A DNA stretch of 42,805 nucleotides from Lachnospiraceae bacterium (GCA_017453065.1 JAFTKW010000008.1:1-42805); one strand, 5' to 3'. Shown: positions 24,011 through 33,209, numbered from the stretch's first letter. Made by a program: numbers and translations. Notes: generated by a model not told the origin, from the sequence alone.

Positions 24011-25876
24011 GTGACTTTTAATTTTGAAGAAGAATTAAAAAAACTACCTAACAAACCTGGGGTGTATATCATGCGCGATGCTCTGGACACCATTTTGTAT
24101 GTGGGTAAGGCGGTGAATCTTCACAATCGTGTGCGTTCCTATTTTAGACCCAATATAGGTCGAGGACCATCCATTGACAAGATGGTGACACTGATTGCCA
24201 GGTTTGAGTATATTGTGACGGATACAGAGCTGGAGGCTTTGGTACTGGAGAACAATCTCATCAAGGAGCATTCGCCAAAGTACAATACCCTTCTTAAGGA
24301 TGACAAAACCTACCCTTATATCAAGGTGACAGTAGGGGAGGATTTCCCTAGAATTCTTTTTGCCAGAGAGATGAAAAAGGACAAGGCGAAATACTTTGGT
24401 CCATACACCAGTGCAGGTGCAGTTAAAGATACCATTGATTTGCTGAACAAACTGTATCAGCTTCGCACCTGTAATCGTAATTTGCCTAGGGATACGGGAC
24501 TGGAAAGACCTTGCTTAAATCATCATATTAAGCAGTGCCTGGCTCCTTGCCAGGGTTATATCAGCCAGGAGGACTATAGACAACGCATAGAAGGCGCCCT
24601 TTCCTTTTTGAATGGAAATTACAATTCTGTTCTCAAGGATTTGGAGCAGAAGATGCAGGCTGCGGCGGAGAATTTGGAGTTTGAAGAGGCGGCCAAATAT
24701 AGGGATTTATATAATAGCGTGAAGTCTGTAGCACAGAAACAGAAGATCAACGAAGGAATCGGCGAGGACAAGGATATCATTGCCATGTCCAAGGACGACA
24801 CAGACGCTGTGGTGCAGGTTTTCTTTATCCGAGATGGCAAACTGATTGGTCGCGAGCATTTCTATATGACAAAAGTGTCAGGTGTGCCAAAAGAAGAAAT
24901 CTTGGGAGAGTTTGTAAAGCAGTTTTATGCGGGTACTCCTTTTATTCCAAAGGAATTGATGCTCCAATATGAAATCGAAGATATGGAGTTGATTGAGAAG
25001 TGGCTTGGAGGCAGACGTGGTTCCAGAGTGTATCTTCGTGTGCCAAAAAAGGGAAGCAAAGAAAAGTTACTGGAACTGGCGGCCAAGAATGCTTCTTTGG
25101 TACTGACCCAAGACAGAGAAAAGATGAAACGTGAAGAGGGCAGAACCATCGGTGCAGTGAAGGAAATTGCAGATATTTTGGGCCTTTCACAGGTTAATCG
25201 CATGGAAGCCTTCGATATTTCCAATATCAGTGGCTTTGCCAACGTAGGTTCTATGGTGGTCTATGAAAAAGGAAAGCCAAAGCGAAGTGACTATCGTAAG
25301 TTCAAGATAAAGACGGTCTCAGGACCAGATGATTATGCCTGCATGAGAGAAGTGCTGACCAGACGTTTTGTGCATGGCATGGAGGAAGCCAAGGCGCTTC
25401 AGGAACAGGAAATTGATCAGGAGTTTGGAAGCTTTACCAAGTTCCCGGATTTACTGTTGATGGACGGTGGAAGAGGCCAGGTAAATATAGCACTGGAAGT
25501 GCTGGAAGAGCTGCACATAGATATTCCGGTCTGTGGCATGGTAAAGGACGACAACCATCGAACCAGAGGTCTTTATTTTAACAATGTAGAACTGCCCATT
25601 GATACTAGGTCAGAGGGTTTTAAACTGATTACTCGTATTCAGGATGAAGCTCACAGATTTGCTATTGAGTATCACAAGTCACTGCGTGGCAAGGCACAGG
25701 TGAAGTCTGTGCTGGACGAAATTCCAGGGGTAGGACCTACAAGAAGAAAAGCTTTGATGCGCCATTTCCAGTCTATAGAGGATGTAAAATTGGCCGATGT
25801 GGAGGCTCTTTGCCAAGTTCCGGAGATACCGCAGCATGTAGCAGAGGCGATTGTTTCCTATTTTCAAAACGAGTAG
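24011..25876 (+). CDS. uvrC: Excinuclease ABC subunit C
   Basis: Nucleotide-excision repair nuclease of 621 residues, which cuts on both sides of a lesion in the UvrB-DNA complex. The GIY-YIG domain is at the N-terminus (PGVYIMRD with Tyr19, ILYVGKA with Tyr30, Arg42). The UvrB-binding UVR motif follows (about 208-240, [16 protein letters not shown]). The C-terminal RNase H-like domain includes FDISNISG and [11 protein letters not shown], and a helix-hairpin-helix pair ends the protein ([16 protein letters not shown]). The start is GTG 24011, supported by AAGGAG at 23998-24003. Confidence 0.96.
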   Translation: MTFNFEEELKKLPNKPGVYIMRDALDTILYVGKAVNLHNRVRSYFRPNIGRGPSIDKMVTLIARFEYIVTDTELEALVLENNLIKEHSPKYNTLLKDDKTYPYIKVTVGEDFPRILFAREMKKDKAKYFGPYTSAGAVKDTIDLLNKLYQLRTCNRNLPRDTGLERPCLNHHIKQCLAPCQGYISQEDYRQRIEGALSFLNGNYNSVLKDLEQKMQAAAENLEFEEAAKYRDLYNSVKSVAQKQKINEGIGEDKDIIAMSKDDTDAVVQVFFIRDGKLIGREHFYMTKVSGVPKEEILGEFVKQFYAGTPFIPKELMLQYEIEDMELIEKWLGGRRGSRVYLRVPKKGSKEKLLELAAKNASLVLTQDREKMKREEGRTIGAVKEIADILGLSQVNRMEAFDISNISGFANVGSMVVYEKGKPKRSDYRKFKIKTVSGPDDYACMREVLTRRFVHGMEEAKALQEQEIDQEFGSFTKFPDLLLMDGGRGQVNIALEVLEELHIDIPVCGMVKDDNHRTRGLYFNNVELPIDTRSEGFKLITRIQDEAHRFAIEYHKSLRGKAQVKSVLDEIPGVGPTRRKALMRHFQSIEDVKLADVEALCQVPEIPQHVAEAIVSYFQNE

Positions 25877-25880
25877 GGTA

Positions 25881-25951
25881 TGCTACAATGAAATAGACTA
25901 TGACCGCCTAAATTGGGCGGCAAAAAAAGCGCCTTTTTCAAAAAAAGGCGC
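25881..25951 (+). promoter_or_regulatory. Candidate hprK promoter and structured leader
   Basis: An extended -10 TGCTACAAT (25881-25889) follows the uvrC stop; the -35 region is weak. Two hairpins lie in the predicted leader: CCGCC/GGCGG (25904-25908, 25916-25920) and GCGCCTTTTT / AAAAAGGCGC (25929-25938, 25942-25951). Neither is followed by T on the plus strand, so they look like leader structure; the second could serve as a minus-strand terminator. Confidence 0.45.
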
Positions 25952-25985
25952 ACCACAATAAAACACATAGAAACGGGGTAGGGAC

Positions 25986-26930
25986 ATGGAAAGTGTAAAA
26001 CTTACGAAATTCATTGAAAAAATGAAACTGATCAATCTGACTCCAGATATCGAAGTAAAGGGTATCAAGATTACACAGTCTGATATCAACAGACCAGCGC
26101 TTCAGATGACTGGCTATTTCGAGCATTTCGATTCCACACGCGTGCAATTAATTGGTATGGTGGAATATACTTATATGGAAGGAATGAGCGAAGAGGAAAA
26201 ACGCGTAAACTACGACAAACTCATGTCCTACGATATTCCTTGTATTATTTTCAGTAGAGATCATCAGCCAGATGAACTGTTTATGGAGACAGCTCGTAAA
26301 TACAGACGCCCTATATTCTCCACCCCTAAGGCTACATCTGCGTTTATGGCAGAGGCAATTCGCTGGCTCAATGTAGAACTTGCTCCTTGCATTTCTGTGC
26401 ACGGTGTATTGGTTGATGTCTTCGGTGAAGGTGTGCTCATTACCGGTGAAAGTGGAATTGGTAAATCTGAGGCAGCACTGGAGCTGATCAAGCGTGGTCA
26501 TCGTCTGGTTACCGACGATGCTGTAGAGCTTCGTAAGGTAAGTGATGAAACTTTGGTTGGTCGAGCACCTGATATCACCAAACACTTCATCGAACTTCGC
26601 GGTATCGGCATCGTGGATGTCAAGGCACTTTTTGGTGCATCCAGCGTAAGAGACACTGCATCTATTGACTTGGTAATCCGTTTGGAAGAGTGGGACAAGG
26701 ACAAAGAGTATGACAGACTTGGTCTGGAGGAAGAATATACAGAGTATCTGGGCAACAAGATTGTGTGTCACACACTCCCAATTCGCCCAGGTCGTAACCT
26801 GGCTGTAATTTGTGAGTCTGCAGCTGTAAACCACCGTCAGAAAAAGATGGGCTACAATGCTGCTCAGGAATTGTACGCTAGAGTACAGAAGAATTTGGCT
26901 AAAAAGAGAGAGGAAGAGGAAGATGAGTAA
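25986..26930 (+). CDS. hprK: HPr kinase/phosphorylase
   Basis: Bifunctional enzyme of 314 residues that adds or removes phosphate on Ser46 of HPr-like proteins, the central carbon-catabolite signal of Firmicutes. The C-terminal catalytic domain has the P-loop GESGIGKS (154-161), the upstream conserved His140, the acidic pair VTDDAVE (near 177) and the family signature ELRGIGIVDV (203-212). The N-terminal domain (about 1-130) is of normal length. The ATG follows GGGGTAGGG. Its last codons overlap the glucokinase gene by 8 bp. A substrate protein, Crh-like and retaining Ser46, is encoded at the end of the same run of genes (30550-30810). Confidence 0.96.
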   Translation: MESVKLTKFIEKMKLINLTPDIEVKGIKITQSDINRPALQMTGYFEHFDSTRVQLIGMVEYTYMEGMSEEEKRVNYDKLMSYDIPCIIFSRDHQPDELFMETARKYRRPIFSTPKATSAFMAEAIRWLNVELAPCISVHGVLVDVFGEGVLITGESGIGKSEAALELIKRGHRLVTDDAVELRKVSDETLVGRAPDITKHFIELRGIGIVDVKALFGASSVRDTASIDLVIRLEEWDKDKEYDRLGLEEEYTEYLGNKIVCHTLPIRPGRNLAVICESAAVNHRQKKMGYNAAQELYARVQKNLAKKREEEEDE

Positions 26931-27867
26931 GTTTGTCTTTGGTGTAGATATCGGTGGAACCACCGTTAAAATGGGACTTTTTGATAAAGAAGGAGCTTTG
27001 CTGGATAAGTGGGAGATTCCTTCTGTGACTGCAAATCATGGCGAGCGTATTTTGCCAGATATCGCAGCCAGCATCAAAGCCAAGATGGAGGAAAAAGGCA
27101 TTGTACTTGAACAGGTAGTGGGTATCGGTCTCGGTGCTCCAGGACCTATCGATGCAAAGGGTGTGGTTTACAAGACCGCAAACCTTGGTTGGGATACTGT
27201 ATTTAGTGTGCCAGAAGCAATGCAGAAATTCATTGATCTTCCAGTGAAGGCAGGTAATGATGCCAATGTGGCAGCCCTTGGCGAACTTTGGATGGGCGGT
27301 GGCAAAGGCTACAAAGATATGGTAATGGTAACCCTCGGCACAGGCGTTGGCGGCGGTATCATTGTAGATGGTGCTTTGGTTAGCGGATCTATGGGTGCAG
27401 GCGGCGAAATCGGACACATTCATGTGGAGGATGACGAGGCGGATTGCTGTGGATGTGGAAACCAGGGATGTCTTGAGCAGTATGCATCAGCAACAGGTGT
27501 AGTTCGCCTTGCAAAGAAACGTCTTGCAAAAGATGACAAAGCAAGTGTGCTTAGAGATGGTGAAATTAGTGCCAAGGCAATCTGGGATGCTGCGAAGGAA
27601 GGCGATGAAATCGCAGTAGAAGTGGCACATCAGTTTGGACAGTACTTAGGAAAGGGCCTGGCTGCAATTTCTGCAGTAGTAAACCCAGAAGTATTTGTAG
27701 TAGGCGGCGGTGTATCTAGAGCAGGTGAAGTGCTTTTTGAATACACAAAGCCTCACTTTATGAAATATGCATTCCATGGATGTAGAAATGCACAGTTTAA
27801 ACTGGCTACCCTTGGAAATGATGCTGGCATTTATGGTGCAGCTAAATTAGTAATCGATGAAGAGTAG
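26923..27867 (+). CDS. glcK: ROK-family glucokinase
   Basis: Cytoplasmic sugar kinase of 314 residues, ATP plus glucose to glucose-6-phosphate. The phosphate-binding motif is DIGGTTVKMG (9-18), the sugar-binding/catalytic block is GNDANVA (Asp113), and the ROK zinc site is present with His165 and Cys176/178/183 in CGCGNQGC. The start is ATG 26923, where the family sequence begins and where AGAGGA lies upstream; it overlaps hprK by 8 bp. Its place after hprK links entry of sugar into glycolysis with carbon control. MurB follows after 9 bp. Confidence 0.92.
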   Translation: MSKFVFGVDIGGTTVKMGLFDKEGALLDKWEIPSVTANHGERILPDIAASIKAKMEEKGIVLEQVVGIGLGAPGPIDAKGVVYKTANLGWDTVFSVPEAMQKFIDLPVKAGNDANVAALGELWMGGGKGYKDMVMVTLGTGVGGGIIVDGALVSGSMGAGGEIGHIHVEDDEADCCGCGNQGCLEQYASATGVVRLAKKRLAKDDKASVLRDGEISAKAIWDAAKEGDEIAVEVAHQFGQYLGKGLAAISAVVNPEVFVVGGGVSRAGEVLFEYTKPHFMKYAFHGCRNAQFKLATLGNDAGIYGAAKLVIDEE

Positions 27868-27876
27868 GGATAATAC

Positions 27877-28791
27877 ATGATAAGTCAGGCGGTAAAAGAT
27901 TCTTTGAATCGATTTGTACCAGAAGATTATATTAAGATGCAGGAACCAATGAGCAGGCACACCACATTTAAGGTTGGTGGGCCTGCAGATTGTCTGGTCT
28001 ACCCTCAGGACACAGAGCAGCTAAAGGGTGTTTTGAATTATCTAACCAAGATAGAGATTCCTTATTTTGTAGTTGGCAATGGCAGCAATTTGCTGGTGTC
28101 TGATGCAGGCTACAGAGGCGTTATCGTCAAGGTGGGCGAGGCCATGAGCCAGGTGAGAGTGGAGGGCAACAACATCATTGCTGGAGCCGGCGCGTCCTTG
28201 GCCAAGGTGGCCAGAACTGCTTTGGAGCATGGGCTTACAGGGTTGGAGTTTGCTGCAGGTATACCAGGAACTGTAGGTGGAGCACTCATCATGAATGCGG
28301 GAGCCTACGATGGCGAAATGAAGATGGTGGTTTCCCGAGTAACTGTGGTAGATCAGCATGGTACGGAAATGTCACTGGACAATGCAACCATGGAATTTGG
28401 TTATCGTAGCAGCGCTCTTAAGAATCAAAAATTTGTGGCGACAGAGTGTGAGTTTAGTTTAGAACCCGGTGACAAAGAGCAGATCAAAGCCAAGATGGAT
28501 GATTTTGCTGCAAGACGCAGGGACAAACAGCCATTGGAATACCCAAGTGCGGGCAGTACCTTCAAGCGTCCAGAAGGACATTTTGCGGGCAAACTGATTC
28601 AGGATGCAGGTCTTGCAGGCATGCAGGTCGGTGGAGCGCAGGTTTCCACTAAGCATTGCGGTTTTGTGATTAATACAGGGGAAGCAACAGCAAAAGATAT
28701 TCATATATTGATTGGATTTATTCAGGATAAGGTGAAGGATACCTTTGGTGTGGATTTGGAACCAGAGGTAATTCGTTTAGGGGAGTTTTAA
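27877..28791 (+). CDS. murB: UDP-N-acetylenolpyruvoylglucosamine reductase
   Basis: FAD enzyme of 304 residues that reduces UDP-GlcNAc-enolpyruvate to UDP-MurNAc with NADPH, the second committed step of peptidoglycan synthesis. FAD-binding motifs are visible: HTTFKVGGPAD (28-38), VVGNGSNLLVSD (65-76) and AGIPGTVGGALIMNAGAY near 127-144. The active-site serine is in AGSTFKRP, and the C-terminal conserved Glu is in EPEVIRLG. Length and motifs fit the short (type II) MurB. Four bases... the next gene, rapZ, starts 3 bp after the stop. Confidence 0.96.
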   Translation: MISQAVKDSLNRFVPEDYIKMQEPMSRHTTFKVGGPADCLVYPQDTEQLKGVLNYLTKIEIPYFVVGNGSNLLVSDAGYRGVIVKVGEAMSQVRVEGNNIIAGAGASLAKVARTALEHGLTGLEFAAGIPGTVGGALIMNAGAYDGEMKMVVSRVTVVDQHGTEMSLDNATMEFGYRSSALKNQKFVATECEFSLEPGDKEQIKAKMDDFAARRRDKQPLEYPSAGSTFKRPEGHFAGKLIQDAGLAGMQVGGAQVSTKHCGFVINTGEATAKDIHILIGFIQDKVKDTFGVDLEPEVIRLGEF

Positions 28792-28794
28792 AGT

Positions 28795-29667
28795 ATGAGA
28801 TTTGTAATCGTTACCGGAATGAGCGGTGGAGGAAAAAGTACAGCACTGAAAATGTTGGAGGATTTAGGCTATTACTGCGCAGACAATCTTCCTGTCTCTT
28901 TAATTGACAAATTTATGGAACTGGTATCCACCCCAGGTAGCGAGATTACACAGGTGGCTTTAGGACTGGATGTGCGAACAGACCAGTCCTTTGCGCAGGC
29001 GACCAAAACTATCAAGGAATTGAAAAAGAGAGGCCAGGATTTGGAGATTCTCTTTATGGATGCTTCTGAGCAGGCTTTGATTAAGCGATACAAGGAGACT
29101 AGACGTGTGCACCCACTGGCTTTGGAAGGCCGTGTGGAGGATGGCGTTTCCAAAGAAAATCAAGTGCTTTCCGAGATTCGAGGCATGGCAGACTATGTCA
29201 TTGATACCTCTAATCTTTTGACCAGGGAGCTTAGAAATGAACTGGAACGCATTTTTGTGAAGGACGAAGAATACAATAGTCTCATGATTACCCTTTTGTC
29301 CTTTGGATTTAAGCATGGTATTCCAGCAGATGCAGATTTAGTGTTTGACGTAAGATTCCTTCCAAACCCATTTTACTTAGATGAGCTCAAAGCCAAGACT
29401 GGTTTGGATCAGGAGGTACAGGACTACGTGATGCAGTTTGAGGAGTCCAAGGTTTTTTTGGACAAGCTGGAAGATATGATTCAGTTCTTGATTCCTCATT
29501 ATATTGACGAAGGCAAAAATCGCCTTGTGATAGCCATTGGTTGCACAGGCGGACAACATAGAAGCGTAACTCTGGCAGGAGAGCTGCATAAGAGAATGAA
29601 CAGTTGCGGTGGCAGTTATGGATTGAAACTGTTCCACAGAGATGTACGCGGCAGAGGTGGAAATTAA
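28795..29667 (+). CDS. rapZ: RapZ/YvcJ nucleotide-binding protein
   Basis: P-loop protein of 290 residues. Walker A is GMSGGGKST (8-16) directly at the N-terminus, and the C-terminal domain (about 155-290) has the family blocks FGFKHGIPADADLVFDVRFLPNPF and GCTGGQHRSV. In Gram-negatives RapZ is an adaptor for decay of the small RNA GlmZ, which controls amino-sugar synthesis; in Firmicutes the YvcJ role is less defined but it binds and hydrolyses nucleotides. It is placed between murB and whiA. In Bacillus subtilis yvcK stands between rapZ and whiA; here the whiA ATG follows the rapZ stop with no gap and yvcK is missing. Confidence 0.94.
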   Translation: MRFVIVTGMSGGGKSTALKMLEDLGYYCADNLPVSLIDKFMELVSTPGSEITQVALGLDVRTDQSFAQATKTIKELKKRGQDLEILFMDASEQALIKRYKETRRVHPLALEGRVEDGVSKENQVLSEIRGMADYVIDTSNLLTRELRNELERIFVKDEEYNSLMITLLSFGFKHGIPADADLVFDVRFLPNPFYLDELKAKTGLDQEVQDYVMQFEESKVFLDKLEDMIQFLIPHYIDEGKNRLVIAIGCTGGQHRSVTLAGELHKRMNSCGGSYGLKLFHRDVRGRGGN

Positions 29668-30534
29668 ATGTCATTTTCAAGCGACGTAAGAGCGGAACTT
29701 TCAAAAAATATATCTGGGGCGCGGCATTGTCAGTTGGCAGAACTTTCTGCCCTGATGCATTTTTGTGGCCAATATGGGCAAGATAAAGAAGGCAATCTGA
29801 CCCTTGGATTTCAAACAGAAAATGAAGCTGTTGTAAGAAAAGGCTTTACATTATTGAAAAAAACATTTAATATAGACCTTGGCTCGACTTTGGACGGGGA
29901 AGAGAAAGAGCGAGTAATAGCGAAACTTGGAGACTTAAGTGCTCCGGTGAACCCACTCGTTGTCAAAAACACCTGTTGTCAAAGAGCATATCTTAGAGGC
30001 GCATTTTTGTGCGTTGGTTCCATGAGTGATCCAGAAAAAGGATATCATATGGAGTTTGTGTGTGCACAAGAACCTCAAGCTATGCAGCTACAAGAGATTA
30101 TTAAAGGTTTTGGTATTGAAGCAAAAATAGTGCTTCGTAAAAAGTATTACGTTGTTTATCTGAAAGAGGGTTCTAGTATTGTTGACTTGCTGGGTGTGAT
30201 GGAGGCCCATATCTCGCTGATGAATTTTGAAAACCTTCGTATATTGAAGGAGATGAGAAATTCCATCAACCGAAAGGTAAACTGTGAAACTGCCAATATA
30301 GCCAAGACAGTAAATGCAGCAAGTAAACAAGTGGAAGACATCATGATTTTGAGAGATCATTATGGCCTACACAACCTACAACCGAGCTTGCGAGAAATTG
30401 CAGAGGTGCGATTGGAGTATCCGGAAGCAACTCTCAAGGAATTGGGAGAGATGTTAGATCCACCTGTGGGCAAATCAGGTGTCAATCACCGCCTGCGTAA
30501 GCTTAGTGAACTCGCCTCAAAGATAAGGGCGTAG
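29668..30534 (+). CDS. whiA: WhiA DNA-binding protein
   Basis: Protein of 288 residues with an N-terminal LAGLIDADG-derived domain (about 1-190; MSFSSDVRAELSKN at the start, CCQRAYLRGAFLCVGS near 100) and a C-terminal helix-turn-helix (about 205-288; LREIAEVRLEYPEATLKELG, then VNHRLRKLSELA). It has lost endonuclease activity in this family and influences cell division and chromosome segregation in Gram-positives. It begins immediately after the rapZ stop and is followed after 15 bp by the Crh-like gene, the conserved rapZ-whiA-crh order. Confidence 0.95.
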   Translation: MSFSSDVRAELSKNISGARHCQLAELSALMHFCGQYGQDKEGNLTLGFQTENEAVVRKGFTLLKKTFNIDLGSTLDGEEKERVIAKLGDLSAPVNPLVVKNTCCQRAYLRGAFLCVGSMSDPEKGYHMEFVCAQEPQAMQLQEIIKGFGIEAKIVLRKKYYVVYLKEGSSIVDLLGVMEAHISLMNFENLRILKEMRNSINRKVNCETANIAKTVNAASKQVEDIMILRDHYGLHNLQPSLREIAEVRLEYPEATLKELGEMLDPPVGKSGVNHRLRKLSELASKIRA

Positions 30535-30549
30535 AGGAGGAAAAATATT

Positions 30550-30810
30550 ATGATGAAAGAAATCGTAACTATCAACATGGACAACGGTCTTGAAGCTAGA
30601 CCTGCAGCAATGTTAGTACAGGTAGCTAACCGTTATGACAGCAATTTGTTTATTGAAGTAGCTGAAAAAATGGTGAACTTAAAGAGCATCATGGGTGTTA
30701 TGAGCTTGGGTCTCGACAACGGCGAAACTGTAACTCTTCTTGCAGATGGTAATGATGAGAAGGTTGCTTTGGAAGGTCTTTGTGGATTCCTTACAGGCGT
30801 TGCATCATAA
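30550..30810 (+). CDS. crh: Crh-type HPr-like regulator without the catalytic histidine
   Basis: HPr-fold protein of 86 residues. Aligned from its first Met, position 15, the PTS-phosphorylated His of HPr, is Glu (GLEARPAA instead of GLHARPA), so it cannot carry phosphate from enzyme I to sugar permeases. Ser46 is kept in NLKSIMGVM, the region recognised by HprK. This is the Crh situation, where residue 15 is Gln in Bacillus. After phosphorylation at Ser46 by HprK (25986-26930) it would act as a corepressor or regulator rather than a sugar phosphocarrier. RBS GAGGAGG precedes the ATG; a second ATG follows directly. It closes the hprK-to-crh gene run. The call as HPr-family is certain; the Crh role is inferred from residue 15, Ser46 and gene order. 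Confidence 0.9.
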   Translation: MMKEIVTINMDNGLEARPAAMLVQVANRYDSNLFIEVAEKMVNLKSIMGVMSLGLDNGETVTLLADGNDEKVALEGLCGFLTGVAS

Positions 30811-30848
30811 CATTAGGCACTACTCGAAATTAAAAATTAGATACATAG

Positions 30849-30898
30849 GCGGAATCAATAAAGATTTAATATTTCTTTAATTGATTCCGCTTTTGTTT
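30849..30898 (+). terminator. Terminator of the hprK-crh operon
   Basis: GCGGAATCAAT (30849-30859) pairs with ATTGATTCCGC (30880-30890), with AAAGA/TCTTT pairs inside, then TTTTGTTTT. Confidence 0.85.
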
Positions 30899-31013
30899 TG
30901 TTCTATTGTTATGATTATAAGTTGCATATATTTGGAATAAATAAAAGAGAGGTCTGTTGAAAGAGAGACTTTTTAATAGGTAGAAATTTGCTTATATGAA
31001 GATGGGAGAAACA

Positions 31014-31940
31014 ATGAGCGAAACAAAGAAAATGTTATTTATATTTAACCCTAAGGCAGGAAAGGCCCAGATTAAGATGCATCTGTTGGGTATTGTTGAT
31101 ACATTTGTAAAGGCGGGATATCAAGTGGAAACTTATCCAACGCAGAGCCCGAAGGATGCCATTGAATATACGAAAAACAGAGCGGCAGAGTTTGATATGG
31201 TAGTATGCAGTGGCGGCGATGGAACTTTGGATGAAGTGGTTGCAGGATTGCTTCAAAGTGGGGTAAAGATACCGCTAGGATATGTGCCAGCAGGTAGTAC
31301 CAACGATTTTGCAGGCAGTTTAAAACTTCCCAAAACCATGCTCAAGGCTGCCAAAGTTGCAGTAGAAGGCGCGGAGTTTGCCTGCGATATAGGAAGCTTC
31401 AATGAGCAGACCTTTGTGTACATTGCAGCATTTGGAATTTTTACAGATGTATCCTATGGTACGCAGCAGGAATTGAAGAATTTGCTTGGACACATGGCTT
31501 ACCTGCTGGAAGGCATCAAATCTTTGTCTACAATCAAGTCTTATCCTATGAAGTTTAGCTATGATGACAAGGTGGTGGAGGGTGACTTCATCTATGGTAT
31601 GATTACCAACTCCATGTCTGTGGGTGGTTTTAAAGGTTTTACTGGCCCTGGCATTGAACTGAACGACGGATTGTTCGAGGTGACACTAGTGCGAACTCCA
31701 AGCACCGTTGCGGAGTTAAACGATTTGATTACAGCACTGCTGAATAGAGATTTTGGTGGAGATATGCTGATTCATTTTAAGACTGACAAAATGAGAGTGG
31801 AATCTGGCCAGGAAGTGGATTGGACCTTAGACGGTGAATACGGTGGAGGACATTGGCAACTGCTTATTGAGAACAAAAAAGAGGCTGTGACTCTGAAAGT
31901 TCCCGAAAAGTTTGTCAAAGAAACACAGAAAAATAGATAA
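31014..31940 (+). CDS. Diacylglycerol kinase family lipid kinase (DgkB/YegS type)
   Basis: Soluble lipid kinase of 308 residues. The catalytic domain starts with FIFNPKAGKA (9-18) and contains the nucleotide-binding GGDGT (67-71) in CSGGDGTLDEVV, then PLGYVPAGSTNDFA. The C-terminal beta domain holds the second acidic site region (near EVDWTLDGEYGG). The family phosphorylates diacylglycerol or a related lipid (sphingosine, YegS-type lipids); the exact substrate is unknown. The start ATG 31014 is chosen for GGGAG 5 bp upstream; an ATG at 30996 would add six residues with a poor RBS. The gene has its own region between a terminator and the aldolase gene. Confidence 0.88.
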   Translation: MSETKKMLFIFNPKAGKAQIKMHLLGIVDTFVKAGYQVETYPTQSPKDAIEYTKNRAAEFDMVVCSGGDGTLDEVVAGLLQSGVKIPLGYVPAGSTNDFAGSLKLPKTMLKAAKVAVEGAEFACDIGSFNEQTFVYIAAFGIFTDVSYGTQQELKNLLGHMAYLLEGIKSLSTIKSYPMKFSYDDKVVEGDFIYGMITNSMSVGGFKGFTGPGIELNDGLFEVTLVRTPSTVAELNDLITALLNRDFGGDMLIHFKTDKMRVESGQEVDWTLDGEYGGGHWQLLIENKKEAVTLKVPEKFVKETQKNR

Positions 31941-32038
31941 AAAATTAACAGAACTATTCCATTTTTGAACAAAATAAGGTATGATGAAGGCAAGCAAGTT
32001 TTTCGAACTTGAACATAATGCAAATGGAGGTACAAATA

Positions 32039-32902
32039 ATGTTAGTATCAGCAACCGAAATGCTTAAAAAAGCAGTAGCTGGCCACTATGCAGTAGGTCA
32101 GTTCAACATCAACAACTTGGAGTGGACAAAAGCTATCCTTTTGACAGCTCAGGAACTCAATTCCCCAGTTATCTTGGGTGTTTCTGAAGGCGCTGGCAAA
32201 TACATGGGTGGTTATGATGTAGTAGTAGGTATGGTAAATGGTTTGATCAAAGATCAGAACATCACTGTTCCTGTAGCTCTTCATCTTGACCATGGTAGCT
32301 ATGAACACTGCTACAAATGCATCGAAGCAGGTTTCTCATCTGTAATGTTCGATGGTTCTCACTATCCAATCGAGGAGAACGTTGCAAAGACTACTGAATT
32401 GGTAGCAGCAGCTCACGACAAGGGAATCTCTATCGAAGCTGAAGTTGGTTCTATCGGCGGCGAAGAAGACGGCGTAGTAGGTGCTGGTGAATGCGCAGAT
32501 CCTAACGAATGTAAAGCAATCGCTGATCTTGGAGTAGACTTCTTGGCAGCAGGTATTGGTAACATTCATGGCAAATATCCTGCAAACTGGCCAGGACTCA
32601 GCTTTGAGACATTGGCAGCAGTTCAGGAAAAGACAGGCGACCTTCCACTCGTTCTTCACGGTGGTACAGGTATCCCAGCTGACATGATCAAAAAAGCAAT
32701 CAGCCTTGGCGTTGCAAAGATCAATGTTAACACAGAATGCCAGTTAGCATTTGCTGCAGCTACACGTAAATATATCGAAGATGGCAAGGATTTGGAAGGA
32801 AAGGGCTTCGACCCTCGTAAACTTCTTGCTCCTGGTACAGAAGCTATCAAAGCTACAGTTAGAGAAAAAATGGAACTTTTCGGTTCTGTAGGCAAAGCTT
32901 AA
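32039..32902 (+). CDS. fba: Class II fructose-1,6-bisphosphate aldolase
   Basis: Zinc-dependent glycolytic enzyme of 287 residues that splits fructose-1,6-bisphosphate to dihydroxyacetone phosphate and glyceraldehyde-3-phosphate. Metal and catalytic motifs: LHLDHG (81-86, catalytic Asp and zinc His), MFDGSHYP, GNIHGKYP (zinc His) and LHGGTG (zinc His and phosphate binding). The start ATG 32039 has GGAGG (32026-32030) at 8 bp; in-frame upstream ATGs lack an RBS. It uses the optimal-looking codons expected of a highly expressed gene. A strong terminator follows. Confidence 0.95.
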   Translation: MLVSATEMLKKAVAGHYAVGQFNINNLEWTKAILLTAQELNSPVILGVSEGAGKYMGGYDVVVGMVNGLIKDQNITVPVALHLDHGSYEHCYKCIEAGFSSVMFDGSHYPIEENVAKTTELVAAAHDKGISIEAEVGSIGGEEDGVVGAGECADPNECKAIADLGVDFLAAGIGNIHGKYPANWPGLSFETLAAVQEKTGDLPLVLHGGTGIPADMIKKAISLGVAKINVNTECQLAFAAATRKYIEDGKDLEGKGFDPRKLLAPGTEAIKATVREKMELFGSVGKA

Positions 32903-32937
32903 TATTTAAAGAAGCAATAGGAGTTTCCTAGAACGTA

Positions 32938-32967
32938 AAAGCCCCCGGCCAATTGGCCGAGGGCTTT
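32938..32967 (+). terminator. Terminator of the aldolase gene
   Basis: AAAGCCCCCGGCC (32938-32950) pairs with GGCCGAGGGCTTT (32955-32967) with one mismatch, loop AATT, followed by AGTTTTT. Confidence 0.88.
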
Positions 32968-33013
32968 AGTTTTTAGGGGAGGATTTATATAAACAAATAT
33001 TTGATAGATTGCC

Positions 33014-33069
33014 AGGGGATTTTACCCCTATAAAGGGAGGATGCCAAGCACCGTTTGGATGCTTGGCAT
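33014..33069. other. Two adjacent hairpins in a convergent gap
   Basis: The gap 32903-33300 lies between converging genes. Besides the terminators it contains AGGGG (33014-33018) / CCCCT (33025-33029) and, 11 bp on, ATGCCAAGCA (33041-33050) / TGCTTGGCAT (33060-33069), both perfect. No T tract follows. They may be a small structured RNA or an intergenic repeat; I recognise no known family. I see nothing else in 33070-33209. Confidence 0.5.
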
Positions 33070-33209
33070 TTATTATGAAAAAGTTTTTATATGTTAAAAA
33101 AGGTCTTGTAAGCGTTTTGATGTTTTAGTTATCTCATGGTTATAGTATACGGTGCGAAAATGTCTAAAGAATGTTTTCTGAGTTAAGTTTCTTTTAACTA
33201 ATTGTGAAC

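Noticed and set aside
33014-33069. Riboswitch
   Set aside because: No known aptamer core recognised, and no gene lies downstream on the plus strand for it to control.
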